A stretch of 15,894 nt of DNA from Flavobacteriales bacterium (GTDB lineage Bacteria; Bacteroidota; Bacteroidia; Flavobacteriales; Flavobacteriaceae). Under the pieces are notes generated by a model. That model had not been told where the DNA came from. It searched no databases and saw only the letters and a program-made list of their open reading frames with translations. Each line of letters begins with the position of its first letter. Position 1 is the first letter of the stretch. This document shows, one piece after another, positions 1 to 6,195 of this stretch. Both the position numbers and the translations under genes were made by a program. Location of the stretch: assembly GCA_002705485.1 (NCBI GenBank), contig PAGT01000040.1, positions 1 through 15,894 of the forward strand, written 5' to 3'.

Positions 1-19
1 ATATTGATTATTTAGAATC

Positions 20-50
20 ATTCTATTTTAATTTTGTTCGAAAATAGAAT
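20..50. repeat. A/T-rich inverted repeat
   Basis: A perfect 10-bp inverted repeat (arms 20-29 and 41-50, 11-base loop) lies just outside the terminator hairpin at 61-111. It has no T-run on either side, so it is not a good intrinsic terminator by itself. It could be the 3' stem of a transcript entering from the left, or a chance palindrome in A/T-rich sequence. The 130 bases at the window start hold this hairpin, the next one and no gene that I can see. Confidence 0.35.
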
Positions 51-60
51 ATAAAAAGTT

Positions 61-111
61 AAAAACCTACCTTATTTGTATTTATTCTAAATAAAAATAA
101 GGTGGGTTTTT
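61..111 (-). terminator. Bidirectional intrinsic terminator after the HMG-CoA-lyase-like gene
   Basis: Arms 61-77 and 95-111 form a stem of about 17 bp with one G-U pair (core CCTACCTTATTT against AAATAAGGTGGG) and a 17-base loop. Each arm ends in a run of A or T, so either strand would give a hairpin followed by U. It lies 20 bases beyond the stop of the minus-strand gene ending at 131, so it should end the LysE / HMG-CoA-lyase transcript. It could also stop a plus-strand gene lying to the left of the window. Confidence 0.75.
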
Positions 112-130
112 CTAAGTCACTTTCAGTCAA

Positions 131-994
131 TTAGTTATAGTCAGAAAAAAATTTTGTTGTTTCGTTATATGAGGACTCAAAATTCAAAGAATTAATATTT
201 ATGTTCACTTTTATTTGATTCATATAAGTAATCAACTTTTCGGTTGGAAAATTTCCTGTTAATTCATCTGCTGCCATTGGACATCCACCATAACCTTGAA
301 TTGAGGTATCAAATCTTCTACAACCTGCTTTGTAGGCAGAGTCAATTTTTTCAAACCAGTCAGATGGTTTGGTATGGAAATGGGCACCAAACTCGATATC
401 ATGAAATTTTTTTATCGAATTTTTAAATACAATATCAATATTTTTTGGATTAGCAACTCCAATTGTGTCTGAAATAGAAATCGTCTTCACTCCGATCGAT
501 TTAATCACACTGATCCATTTTTCTAAAACTTCATAATTCCACTCATCACCATATGGGTTTCCAAAACCCATCGATAAATAAACAACAACCTCTTTATCAT
601 TTGAATTACAAACTGAGATAATTTTTTTTAACTCCTCTAGTGATTGATTAATCGTCTTATTTGTATTTCTCATCTGAAAATTTTCTGAAACAGAAAATGG
701 GAAACCTAAAAAGTCAATCTCAGGGTATACGCATGCTTCCAAAGCTCCCCTTAGGTTTGCAACAATATAAAGTAGTTTTGAAGTTGTTGAACTCAGATTT
801 AAAGACTCCAAAACCATACGAGAATCTTTCATCTGAGGAATTGATCTTTTTGAAACAAAACTTCCTACATCCAAAACATCAAAACCAACATTAAGTAATG
901 ACTGAATATATGAAATCTTATTTTTGGTAGGAATCCATTTTTTAACACCCTGCATAGCATCTCTGGGACATTCGATGACTTTTATTCTAGACAT
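131..994 (-). CDS. Hydroxymethylglutaryl-CoA lyase-like protein
   Basis: TIM-barrel enzyme of the HMG-CoA lyase / DRE-TIM metallolyase family. The family reaction splits HMG-CoA into acetoacetate and acetyl-CoA in leucine breakdown. Numbering from the ATG at 994 (287 aa): the N-terminal PRDAMQ holds the catalytic Arg11 and metal-binding Asp12; FGAHFH gives the metal ligands His205 and His207; GYGGCP holds the active-site loop Cys238; TGN gives Asn248. The classical GPRDGLQ reads CPRDAMQ, and the acidic residue before SFVS is Asp42 where the human enzyme has Glu72, so this is a divergent branch. The frame opens at a TTG (1001-1003), three codons earlier, but the ATG is the better start. It lies 18 bases after the LysE gene on the same strand and is closed by the hairpin at 61-111. 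Catalysis is likely; exact substrate is inferred. Confidence 0.8.
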   Translation of the reverse strand: MSRIKVIECPRDAMQGVKKWIPTKNKISYIQSLLNVGFDVLDVGSFVSKRSIPQMKDSRMVLESLNLSSTTSKLLYIVANLRGALEACVYPEIDFLGFPFSVSENFQMRNTNKTINQSLEELKKIISVCNSNDKEVVVYLSMGFGNPYGDEWNYEVLEKWISVIKSIGVKTISISDTIGVANPKNIDIVFKNSIKKFHDIEFGAHFHTKPSDWFEKIDSAYKAGCRRFDTSIQGYGGCPMAADELTGNFPTEKLITYMNQIKVNININSLNFESSYNETTKFFSDYN

Positions 995-1012
995 GTTTAA
1001 CAAGTTAGGAAT

Positions 1013-1624
1013 TTATGGTTTTAGAATCCACACTGCAAAGAAAATATAGATCAAAATTTCTAAAACATAAGTTTTAGATTTTAAAGTGTATGACCTATTT
1101 AAAAAACTTGATTTTGATGAAAAGATTGAAACTAGTATGAAAATTATAGTGGCTTGAAACCAAAAAATTAAACCCAAAATAAAAAATTGAATTTCAACAC
1201 TAAACTGATCATGAAAAATAAAGCCAGGAAAAAGTGCAATAAAAAATAGGCTAACCTTGGGATTTAATAGATTCATTATCAAACCTCTTTTAAAATAGTT
1301 GTAGTTTATTTTCTTATCAATTTTTATTTCTAAATCTTTTTCTCTTTTAAAAAAAGTTTGAAAAGCCAGATAAATAAAATAACCTGCTCCAAAAAATTTT
1401 AAAATATTAAATAAAGTTTCATTTTCTTTAACTAGAAAGGAAAATCCAGAGACCACCAATATTGTATGAAAAATTAATCCAGTTGTTAAACCAAAAGAAA
1501 CCAATAAAGCTTCTTTTCTGCCTTTGGTTAAGCCTTGAGTTGCAACATAAATAATGTCCGGACCAGGTGAAAGGGTTAAAATTAATGAAGAAAAACAAAA
1601 AGCTAATAGGATTTCAAAATGCAT
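1013..1624 (-). CDS. LysE/RhtB-family amino-acid exporter
   Basis: A 203-residue inner-membrane protein, the usual length for the LysE/RhtB family, which exports amino acids or small metabolites using the proton gradient. The diagnostic SPGPD lies at residues 19-23 at the end of the first hydrophobic stretch, and the second family motif NPK lies at 121-123 (LLNPKVSLFF). Five to six hydrophobic segments are visible, with a lysine-rich cytoplasmic loop near 93-112. The ATG at 1624 gives the expected N-terminus. It is the first gene of a two-gene minus-strand unit with the HMG-CoA-lyase-like enzyme, and it diverges from the DUF3050 gene. The substrate cannot be read from the sequence. The pairing hints at branched-chain amino acid handling, which is only inference. 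Confidence 0.85.
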   Translation of the reverse strand: MHFEILLAFCFSSLILTLSPGPDIIYVATQGLTKGRKEALLVSFGLTTGLIFHTILVVSGFSFLVKENETLFNILKFFGAGYFIYLAFQTFFKREKDLEIKIDKKINYNYFKRGLIMNLLNPKVSLFFIALFPGFIFHDQFSVEIQFFILGLIFWFQATIIFILVSIFSSKSSFLNRSYTLKSKTYVLEILIYIFFAVWILKP

Positions 1625-1684
1625 TTATAAATAAATTTAATAATAAATCGTAAACACATTCTTAATACATATAAATAAATAGAT

Positions 1685-1692
1685 TATTTTTG
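1685..1692 (+). promoter_or_regulatory. Candidate Bacteroidota -7 box for the DUF3050 gene
   Basis: TATTTTTG matches the Bacteroidota -7 consensus TAnnTTTG and ends 17 bases before the ATG at 1710, predicting a very short leader of about 10 bases. No convincing TTG -33 element lies 17-23 bases upstream, so support is from the -7 box and its position alone. Confidence 0.4.
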
Positions 1693-1696
1693 CACT

Positions 1697-1704
1697 CAAA
1701 ATTA
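1697..1704 (-). promoter_or_regulatory. Candidate -7 box for the LysE / HMG-CoA-lyase unit
   Basis: Read on the minus strand this is TAATTTTG, a full match to TAnnTTTG. It would start transcription near 1690 and leave a leader of about 65 bases before the ATG at 1624. No clear -33 TTG is seen. It lies only four bases from the opposing DUF3050 -7 box, so the two promoters would compete for polymerase. Confidence 0.35.
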
Positions 1705-1709
1705 TTTGA

Positions 1710-2474
1710 ATGCAACTTATTGATAAACTTGAAAAAGATCTTTCGGAAACTAGATCAAAATTAATCTCACACCCCATTTATAACGCTTTAAACTCCAAAG
1801 AGAGACTGCTCTTTTTCATGGAAAATCATGTTTTTGCTGTTTGGGATTTCATGTCGCTAATTAAGTCCCTTCAAATCAACTTAACATGTGTGGATGTACC
1901 GTGGACACCAAATGAGAACAATTTTGCAGGGAAATTAGTCAATGAAATTGTTTTAGCAGAAGAAAGTGATATCGACCCTGAGGGAAATCCAAAAAGTCAT
2001 TTCGAACTTTATCTTGATTCAATGCGTTTAGTTGGAGCCAACACAAAAAAAATTGAAAGTTTTATTGAAATAATCAACCAAACTAAATCTTATAAAAACT
2101 CTATAAATAAAATTACTTTACCAACTCCGGTAAAAGATTTCATGGACTTTACATTTGAAATTATAAATTCAAAAAAAAATCACGTAATAGCAAGTGTATT
2201 CACTTTTGGAAGGGAAGATCTAATTCCTGATATGTTTGTAGAAATAGTAAAAAAACTATCTAAAAATGAAGATTTAAATTCTGACTTACTCATTTACTAT
2301 CTAGATAGACACATTGAACTGGACGGAGATGAACACGGTCCTATGGCACTCAAAATGATTAATCATTTGTGCGGTGATGACAAAGACAAATGGAATGAGG
2401 CAACAGAAGCATCATTAAAAGCTTTAGAAATGCGTATTAAATTGTGGGATTTTATTCATTCGAATTTAAATTAA
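1710..2474 (+). CDS. DUF3050 protein, haem-oxygenase-like fold
   Basis: A 254-residue, probably all-helical cytoplasmic protein that I recognise as DUF3050. I recall this family being grouped with the haem-oxygenase-like fold (the TenA / HO superfamily), some of whose members are non-haem iron oxidases. Candidate metal ligands fall in the right kind of places: ENH at 38-40, the acidic pair Glu84-Glu85 followed by His97, Glu169 in FGRED, and a helix holding His201, Asp205 and His209 (RHIELDGDEHG). No signal peptide or membrane segment is seen. The ATG at 1710 has a short leader behind a -7 box. It is followed 61 bases later by the M28 peptidase, with no terminator visible between, so they may be co-transcribed. 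The reaction is unknown; metal-dependent oxidation is inference from fold and residues. Confidence 0.8.
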   Translation: MQLIDKLEKDLSETRSKLISHPIYNALNSKERLLFFMENHVFAVWDFMSLIKSLQINLTCVDVPWTPNENNFAGKLVNEIVLAEESDIDPEGNPKSHFELYLDSMRLVGANTKKIESFIEIINQTKSYKNSINKITLPTPVKDFMDFTFEIINSKKNHVIASVFTFGREDLIPDMFVEIVKKLSKNEDLNSDLLIYYLDRHIELDGDEHGPMALKMINHLCGDDKDKWNEATEASLKALEMRIKLWDFIHSNLN

Positions 2475-2535
2475 TTTAGTAATATTTTCAAACTAGGTTT
2501 AAATTTTCTATATTAATTTCGTCAATTATCTTTCA

Positions 2536-3900
2536 ATGAGAAAAACCATATTCATATCCCTTTTAATAATTTTATTTTCAAATTTTTCTTTTGGACAACT
2601 ATCAGGTGCCACTAAATTTGCAGAATCAATTAATCAGGATGACCTCAAAAGGCATCTTGTTATCTACTCTTCTGATGAATTTGAAGGAAGAGATACTGGT
2701 TCTGAAGGGCAAAGAAAAGCAGTCAATTATTTGAGAGAACAATATAAAATAATTGGTGTTGAAGCTGGAGATCCTGATCAAGACTACTTTCAACCCATGA
2801 CTCTTAATTTTAGTCCCAAAAGAGGTTTGCCAAGTGTAAATGTTGAAACTGAAAACGTTATAGCAATAATTAAAGGAAGTGAGATTCCAGATGAATACGT
2901 TATTATAACTTCACATCTCGACCATGTCGGAATTGAAGATGGTCAAATATACAACGGTGCAGATGACGATGGTTCTGGCACAGTTGCGATGCTAGAAATG
3001 GCAGAAGCTTTTAAATTGGCTGAAAAAGAGGGTAAAAATCCAAAAAGATCTATTGTTTTTTTACATGTTTCAGGTGAGGAAAAAGGTTTACTAGGTTCGC
3101 GGTACTATACAGACAATGACCCTATATATCCACTAAAAAACACTGTAGTTAATTTAAATCTTGACATGATCGGAAGGATTGATCCGACAAGAGAAGCAAA
3201 GAACAGAGATTATATTTATTTAATCGGGACTGACCATGACAGTCAAGAATTACACGATGTTTCTGAAGAGACGAATAGAAAAACAGTTAATATGACATTA
3301 GATTACAGATTTAATGATGTGAATGATCCTAATAGATTCTATTATAGAAGTGATCATTATAACTTTGCAAAAAATGGAATCCCTGTAATTTTTTATTTCT
3401 CAGGTACTCACGATGACTATCACCAACCTACTGATACAGTTGAAAAGATCGAATTTGATCTACTTGAAATGAGATCAAAACTAATTTTTTATACTGCATG
3501 GAACATTGCAAATAGAGAAAATAGACTTTCCCTAAATTCTAAAGAAATTAATGAAAACGCATATAATCATTCTGACGAAGAACTTAAATCATTTGAGGGG
3601 ATTTATGTAAGTGAAACATTTCCACTTGATTTCAAACTATTCATCTCTAATAACAAACTGTCTTGGGTCCCTGTTGGAGGCTCTGATGAACAATCTTTAA
3701 TGTTAGACGAAATTGGTGAAGGTAAGTTTGAGTCGAAAATGACTGGGCTTGAATTGGAATTTAAATTAAATGAAATAAAAAGTGAGATCAAAACAGTTTC
3801 TCAAAAAGGAACAGTTGTAAAGAAATTTTCAAAATTTGATAAAAAAATGATTCTTACAATAAGTGGTAATAAAATAAATTTTGAAAGAAAAGAAGATTAA
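2536..3900 (+). CDS. Secreted M28-family zinc aminopeptidase
   Basis: A 454-residue exported peptidase. Residues 1-20 are a typical signal peptide (MRK, a hydrophobic core, then SFG before Gln21). The M28 catalytic domain spans about 30-330 and all co-catalytic zinc-site residues can be placed: His127 and Asp129 in SHLDH, Asp143 in NGADDDGSG, general base Glu181 and ligand Glu182 in SGEEKG, Asp210 in NLDMIG, and His296 in HQPTDT. The family removes N-terminal residues from peptides, here in the periplasm or outside the cell. Residues about 345-454 form a beta-rich tail (LKSFEGIY and then alternating strands) resembling DUF3471-like domains of exported flavobacterial enzymes. It is followed 9 bases later by the HExxH lipoprotein, clearly in one operon. 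It probably serves peptide scavenging; the substrate is not defined. Confidence 0.92.
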   Translation: MRKTIFISLLIILFSNFSFGQLSGATKFAESINQDDLKRHLVIYSSDEFEGRDTGSEGQRKAVNYLREQYKIIGVEAGDPDQDYFQPMTLNFSPKRGLPSVNVETENVIAIIKGSEIPDEYVIITSHLDHVGIEDGQIYNGADDDGSGTVAMLEMAEAFKLAEKEGKNPKRSIVFLHVSGEEKGLLGSRYYTDNDPIYPLKNTVVNLNLDMIGRIDPTREAKNRDYIYLIGTDHDSQELHDVSEETNRKTVNMTLDYRFNDVNDPNRFYYRSDHYNFAKNGIPVIFYFSGTHDDYHQPTDTVEKIEFDLLEMRSKLIFYTAWNIANRENRLSLNSKEINENAYNHSDEELKSFEGIYVSETFPLDFKLFISNNKLSWVPVGGSDEQSLMLDEIGEGKFESKMTGLELEFKLNEIKSEIKTVSQKGTVVKKFSKFDKKMILTISGNKINFERKED

Positions 3901-3909
3901 GACAATATT

Positions 3910-4791
3910 ATGAGAAAGCTCTATTTTATATTTATTGTACTTCTAATATTTTCTTGTAGCTCATCAGAAAACAATGAAGAAGTTGTGGATGACTCTACTC
4001 CATCTGAGTTTACTTTTGAATACAATATACACAGTAGTTTACCAAGTGAGTGGACAACTGAATTCTATGTAATCATGGACGTTTTGAAAAAACTGATTCC
4101 GTCTGAACCTAAAAACTACTTTAGTAAACTTCCAATCTATGCTTGGAACAGTAACACCGACAAACCTTATAAAGATAAAATAGGAGATGCATCAGGCGCA
4201 TCGATCAGCGGAAATTCTGAGGGCAGGTACATGGTTCTTGAAATTCCAGAGGATGAATTTAAATTCAATGCAATGCATAGATATTCTGTGATAGCTCATG
4301 AATACTACCATGTTTACCAAATGTCATTATCTAAAAATTTCTTCGATGGAAATATCGAATTAAAATGGATGTCTGAGGGTTCTGCAGCAACATTTGAATC
4401 ACTTTACATTCAAGATAAATATTCATTTAATTATTTCAAAGATGCACAAACCAGTGTTCATTCTGATGCCATTAACAACCCCTCGATATTTGAAAAGTTT
4501 AATACTTCAGGAGGCGATAAGGACATAAATTATTCTTCTTCCGTTTTCATGTTTTTGGTTTTAACTAAAGAGCTTCAAAAAAATGGAATGACTGAAGCAG
4601 GCGCATTTAAGCTTGCAATAAATGATTTTTGGTTAAAAGACCCAACTGATTCAAACTGGAAGGTTAAATTTGAAGAAATTTTTAATATTAGCGTACCTGG
4701 ATTCTATAACATTTTAAAATCCTACACAAACGATATCAACTCAGTACTTCCAAGTGAAAATTTAAAATTAGACAGCATTTATAAAGGTTAA
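3910..4791 (+). CDS. HExxH lipoprotein, putative gluzincin metallopeptidase
   Basis: A 293-residue lipoprotein. A short hydrophobic leader ends in IFSC with Cys16 as the likely lipidated residue, followed by Ser and an acidic, low-complexity linker (about 17-34). The central domain has a zinc-peptidase helix, HEYYH at 130-134 (His130, catalytic Glu131, His134), and a WMSEGSA segment with Glu156, 22 residues beyond the second His. That is the arrangement of a gluzincin (HExxH plus a downstream Glu ligand). I do not recognise a named family and give no substrate. It starts 9 bases after the M28 peptidase, so the two are very likely co-expressed as a membrane-anchored endopeptidase and a secreted aminopeptidase. 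Peptidase activity is inferred from the motif. Confidence 0.75.
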   Translation: MRKLYFIFIVLLIFSCSSSENNEEVVDDSTPSEFTFEYNIHSSLPSEWTTEFYVIMDVLKKLIPSEPKNYFSKLPIYAWNSNTDKPYKDKIGDASGASISGNSEGRYMVLEIPEDEFKFNAMHRYSVIAHEYYHVYQMSLSKNFFDGNIELKWMSEGSAATFESLYIQDKYSFNYFKDAQTSVHSDAINNPSIFEKFNTSGGDKDINYSSSVFMFLVLTKELQKNGMTEAGAFKLAINDFWLKDPTDSNWKVKFEEIFNISVPGFYNILKSYTNDINSVLPSENLKLDSIYKG

Positions 4792-4817
4792 CCGTAACAA
4801 ATTAGTAGTAAAAAATC

Positions 4818-4976
4818 TTATTTGCTATTTTTCCAAACCAATCTAAGCATCCAAACAAACATTACAGTTAAAAAAATCGTATTGATTTTTTGTAAATAAT
4901 CAGAAAAAGTTAGAACAATCATGTACAACCCTGAGGAACTAAAAAATAATATTTCCTCAATGTTTTTTTTTATCAT
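4818..4976 (-). CDS. 52-residue putative membrane microprotein
   Basis: An uninterrupted minus-strand frame runs from the ATG at 4974-4976 to the TAA at 4818-4820 and encodes 52 residues. It begins MIKKNIEEI, contains two hydrophobic stretches (about 16-25 and 33-49, the second holding INTIFLTVMFVWML), and ends in basic residues (LRLVWKNSK). This is a plausible small inner-membrane protein. It begins 20 bases after the stop of the DUF4242 gene on the same strand, and it fills an otherwise empty gap between convergent genes. I do not recognise a family. A plus-strand hairpin with a T-run overlaps its first codons and could instead explain the sequence, so the call is tentative. Confidence 0.45.
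   Translation of the reverse strand: MIKKNIEEILFFSSSGLYMIVLTFSDYLQKINTIFLTVMFVWMLRLVWKNSK
4932..4971 (+). terminator. Possible intrinsic terminator of the peptidase operon
   Basis: Arms TGAGGAA (4932-4938) and TTCCTCA (4953-4959) can pair around a 14-base A/T-rich loop. Three bases later there is a run of nine T (4963-4971) on the plus strand. This would end the plus-strand M28 / lipoprotein transcript about 140-180 bases past its last stop codon. The stem is only 7 bp, and the same bases encode the start of the 52-residue minus-strand frame, so either or both readings may hold. Confidence 0.4.
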
Positions 4977-4996
4977 CCTTAACTATATTAATTTGT

Positions 4997-5278
4997 TTAT
5001 TTATTTGTATTGTGCTTTAATATATTAGTTATCTCAGTTACTTCATTTACTGGTACATTTGCTTGTTGAGCATGTTCCTTGATTAAATTTTCAGAGGCAG
5101 CATTGTAGACACAGAAAACAGAATCTCCAGCAATGTAACTATGTTCTTGTTCAATTTGCTTACCCTCTGCCCTCATTTTTTGTAAAACAGACTCTGATGA
5201 TTTACCAATTTGATCTAAATTCTCTTGAGGAATTGATGAAGCTCCATCAATATTTCTTTTTATTAAATACTTTTTCAT
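4997..5278 (-). CDS. DUF4242 small protein
   Basis: A 93-residue protein matching the DUF4242 pattern: KYLIKRNIDGA at the start, a central helix, a conserved SYIAGDSVFCVYNA segment (about 47-61), then ENLIKEHAQQANVPVNEV (about 63-80). The fold expected is a ferredoxin-like alpha/beta dimer. The best known relative, SCO4226 of Streptomyces, was described as nickel-binding, but whether this copy binds metal cannot be read here. No signal peptide is seen, so it is cytoplasmic. It lies just after the tRNA-His terminator, has its own promoter-like sequence (5293-5318), and is followed by the 52-residue frame. Function unknown. Confidence 0.85.
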   Translation of the reverse strand: MKKYLIKRNIDGASSIPQENLDQIGKSSESVLQKMRAEGKQIEQEHSYIAGDSVFCVYNAASENLIKEHAQQANVPVNEVTEITNILKHNTNK

Positions 5279-5292
5279 AATCTTTTTTTTTG

Positions 5293-5318
5293 CAAAATAT
5301 GTAAAACTTTACCAACAA
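5293..5318 (-). promoter_or_regulatory. Candidate promoter of the DUF4242 gene
   Basis: On the minus strand a TTG (5316-5318, with another at 5313-5315) is followed 16 or 13 bases later by TATTTTG (5293-5299), one base short of the full TAnnTTTG box. It lies directly after the tRNA terminator and 14 bases before the ATG at 5278, which is where a promoter is needed. Confidence 0.4.
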
Positions 5319-5347
5319 TAAAAAAAACCCTCAAAATTTTGAGGGTT
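5319..5347 (-). terminator. Intrinsic terminator after tRNA-His
   Basis: A perfect palindrome at 5326-5347 forms a 9-bp stem (AACCCTCAA with TTGAGGGTT) closed by an AATT loop. Read on the minus strand it runs directly into eight T. It begins 8 bases past the tRNA 3' end. The plus-strand flank lacks a T-run, so it is directional. Confidence 0.88.
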
Positions 5348-5355
5348 AAGTTTTG

Positions 5356-5430
5356 GGTGGAAGATCGGTCTCGAACCGACGACCTCCTGAACCACAATCA
5401 GGCGCTCTAACCAACTGAGCTACAACCACC
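5356..5430 (-). tRNA. tRNA-His (anticodon GTG)
   Basis: A full cloverleaf can be drawn on the minus strand: D stem GCTC/GAGC, anticodon stem CCTGA/TCAGG with loop TTGTGGT and anticodon GTG at 5393-5395, and a T arm with loop TTCGAGA. The extra G at -1 (5430), a hallmark of tRNA-His, can pair with discriminator C73 (5356). CCA is not encoded. The acceptor stem GTGGTTG / CTTCCAC has two adjacent T-T mismatches at pairs 5-68 and 6-67, which is unusual. The gene lies 42 bases downstream of bshB1, has its own -7 box and a strong terminator, and so is probably an independent unit. Confidence 0.95.
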
Positions 5431-5441
5431 ATTTGTATTGG

Positions 5442-5449
5442 CAAATTTA
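5442..5449 (-). promoter_or_regulatory. Candidate -7 box of tRNA-His
   Basis: Read on the minus strand this is TAAATTTG, a full match to TAnnTTTG, 11 bases before the G-1 of the tRNA. It predicts a start near 5435 with only a few leader bases. No clear TTG -33 element is visible. Confidence 0.5.
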
Positions 5450-5472
5450 AATTAATAGTTAAATAAAAAAAA

Positions 5473-6195
5473 TTATTTTAGATCGTTTAAATTATTAACC
5501 CCAATGATTCTTTGGGTATTAAAGCCCTCAGCATAATCAACTCCAATTAACCTGCCTAAGTCAGCAGACCTATTAATTACATTATTAATAAAATTTTTCT
5601 TACTAATTAAAGTTTCAGGTTCTGTGCTTTTTGCATTATAAAACTGAGATTCATATGCATTTATGGCATTTAACTTTAATTCAATAAAGCCGGAAATATC
5701 CACAACAAAATCAGGATTCAAATTCTTCCATTGTATATAATGGAAAACAGACTTTGGTCTCCATGTTTCTTGTTTTTTTCCATTATGATTTGTTACAACT
5801 TTTGATAAACCACTCAAAAATGAAGAGTCCGAAACCAATTTAGCACCTTTTGGATGGTCTATGTGTCTGTCTTCAAGAGCATTGCATAAAACGATTTCAG
5901 GTCTATATTTCCTAATAACTTGGACAACTTTCAATTGATGATCTTCATTATTTTTAAAAAAACCATCTCTGAAATTTAAATTTTCTCGGACCTTTAATCC
6001 TAAAATTTTTGATGCAAGCGTTGATTCTTTTGACCTAATTTCAACTGTTCCTCTTGTACCCAATTCTCCAGCAGTCAAATCAACAACTCCAACTTTTTTT
6101 CCGTTCGATATTTCTTTAGCCAATGTTCCACCACAACCAAGCTCAACGTCATCAGGGTGTGCACCAAAAGCCAAAATATCTAATTTTTCAATCAT
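5473..6195 (-). CDS. bshB1: Bacillithiol biosynthesis deacetylase BshB1
   Basis: A 240-residue zinc hydrolase of the PIG-L / LmbE family. BshB1 deacetylates N-acetylglucosaminyl-malate to glucosaminyl-malate, the second step of bacillithiol synthesis in the cytoplasm. The AHPDD motif gives His13, Asp15 (general base) and Asp16, and DRHIDHPKG gives His114, completing the His-Asp-His zinc site. The C-terminal GVDYAEGF is typical of BshB1 and separates it from generic PIG-L proteins. Its ATG overlaps the stop of the transsulfuration gene by four bases (ATGA), implying translational coupling. The other pathway genes, bshA and bshC, are not in this window. Confidence 0.93.
   Translation of the reverse strand: MIEKLDILAFGAHPDDVELGCGGTLAKEISNGKKVGVVDLTAGELGTRGTVEIRSKESTLASKILGLKVRENLNFRDGFFKNNEDHQLKVVQVIRKYRPEIVLCNALEDRHIDHPKGAKLVSDSSFLSGLSKVVTNHNGKKQETWRPKSVFHYIQWKNLNPDFVVDISGFIELKLNAINAYESQFYNAKSTEPETLISKKNFINNVINRSADLGRLIGVDYAEGFNTQRIIGVNNLNDLK

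Noticed and set aside
995..1003. TTG start three codons before the HMG-CoA-lyase-like ATG
   Set aside because: The ATG at 994 fits the family N-terminus equally well and is a stronger codon.
2475..2535. Separate promoter for the M28 peptidase
   Set aside because: The only candidate, TAATTTCG just before the gene, has a mismatch in the key TTTG and no -33 partner. Read-through from the DUF3050 gene is as likely.
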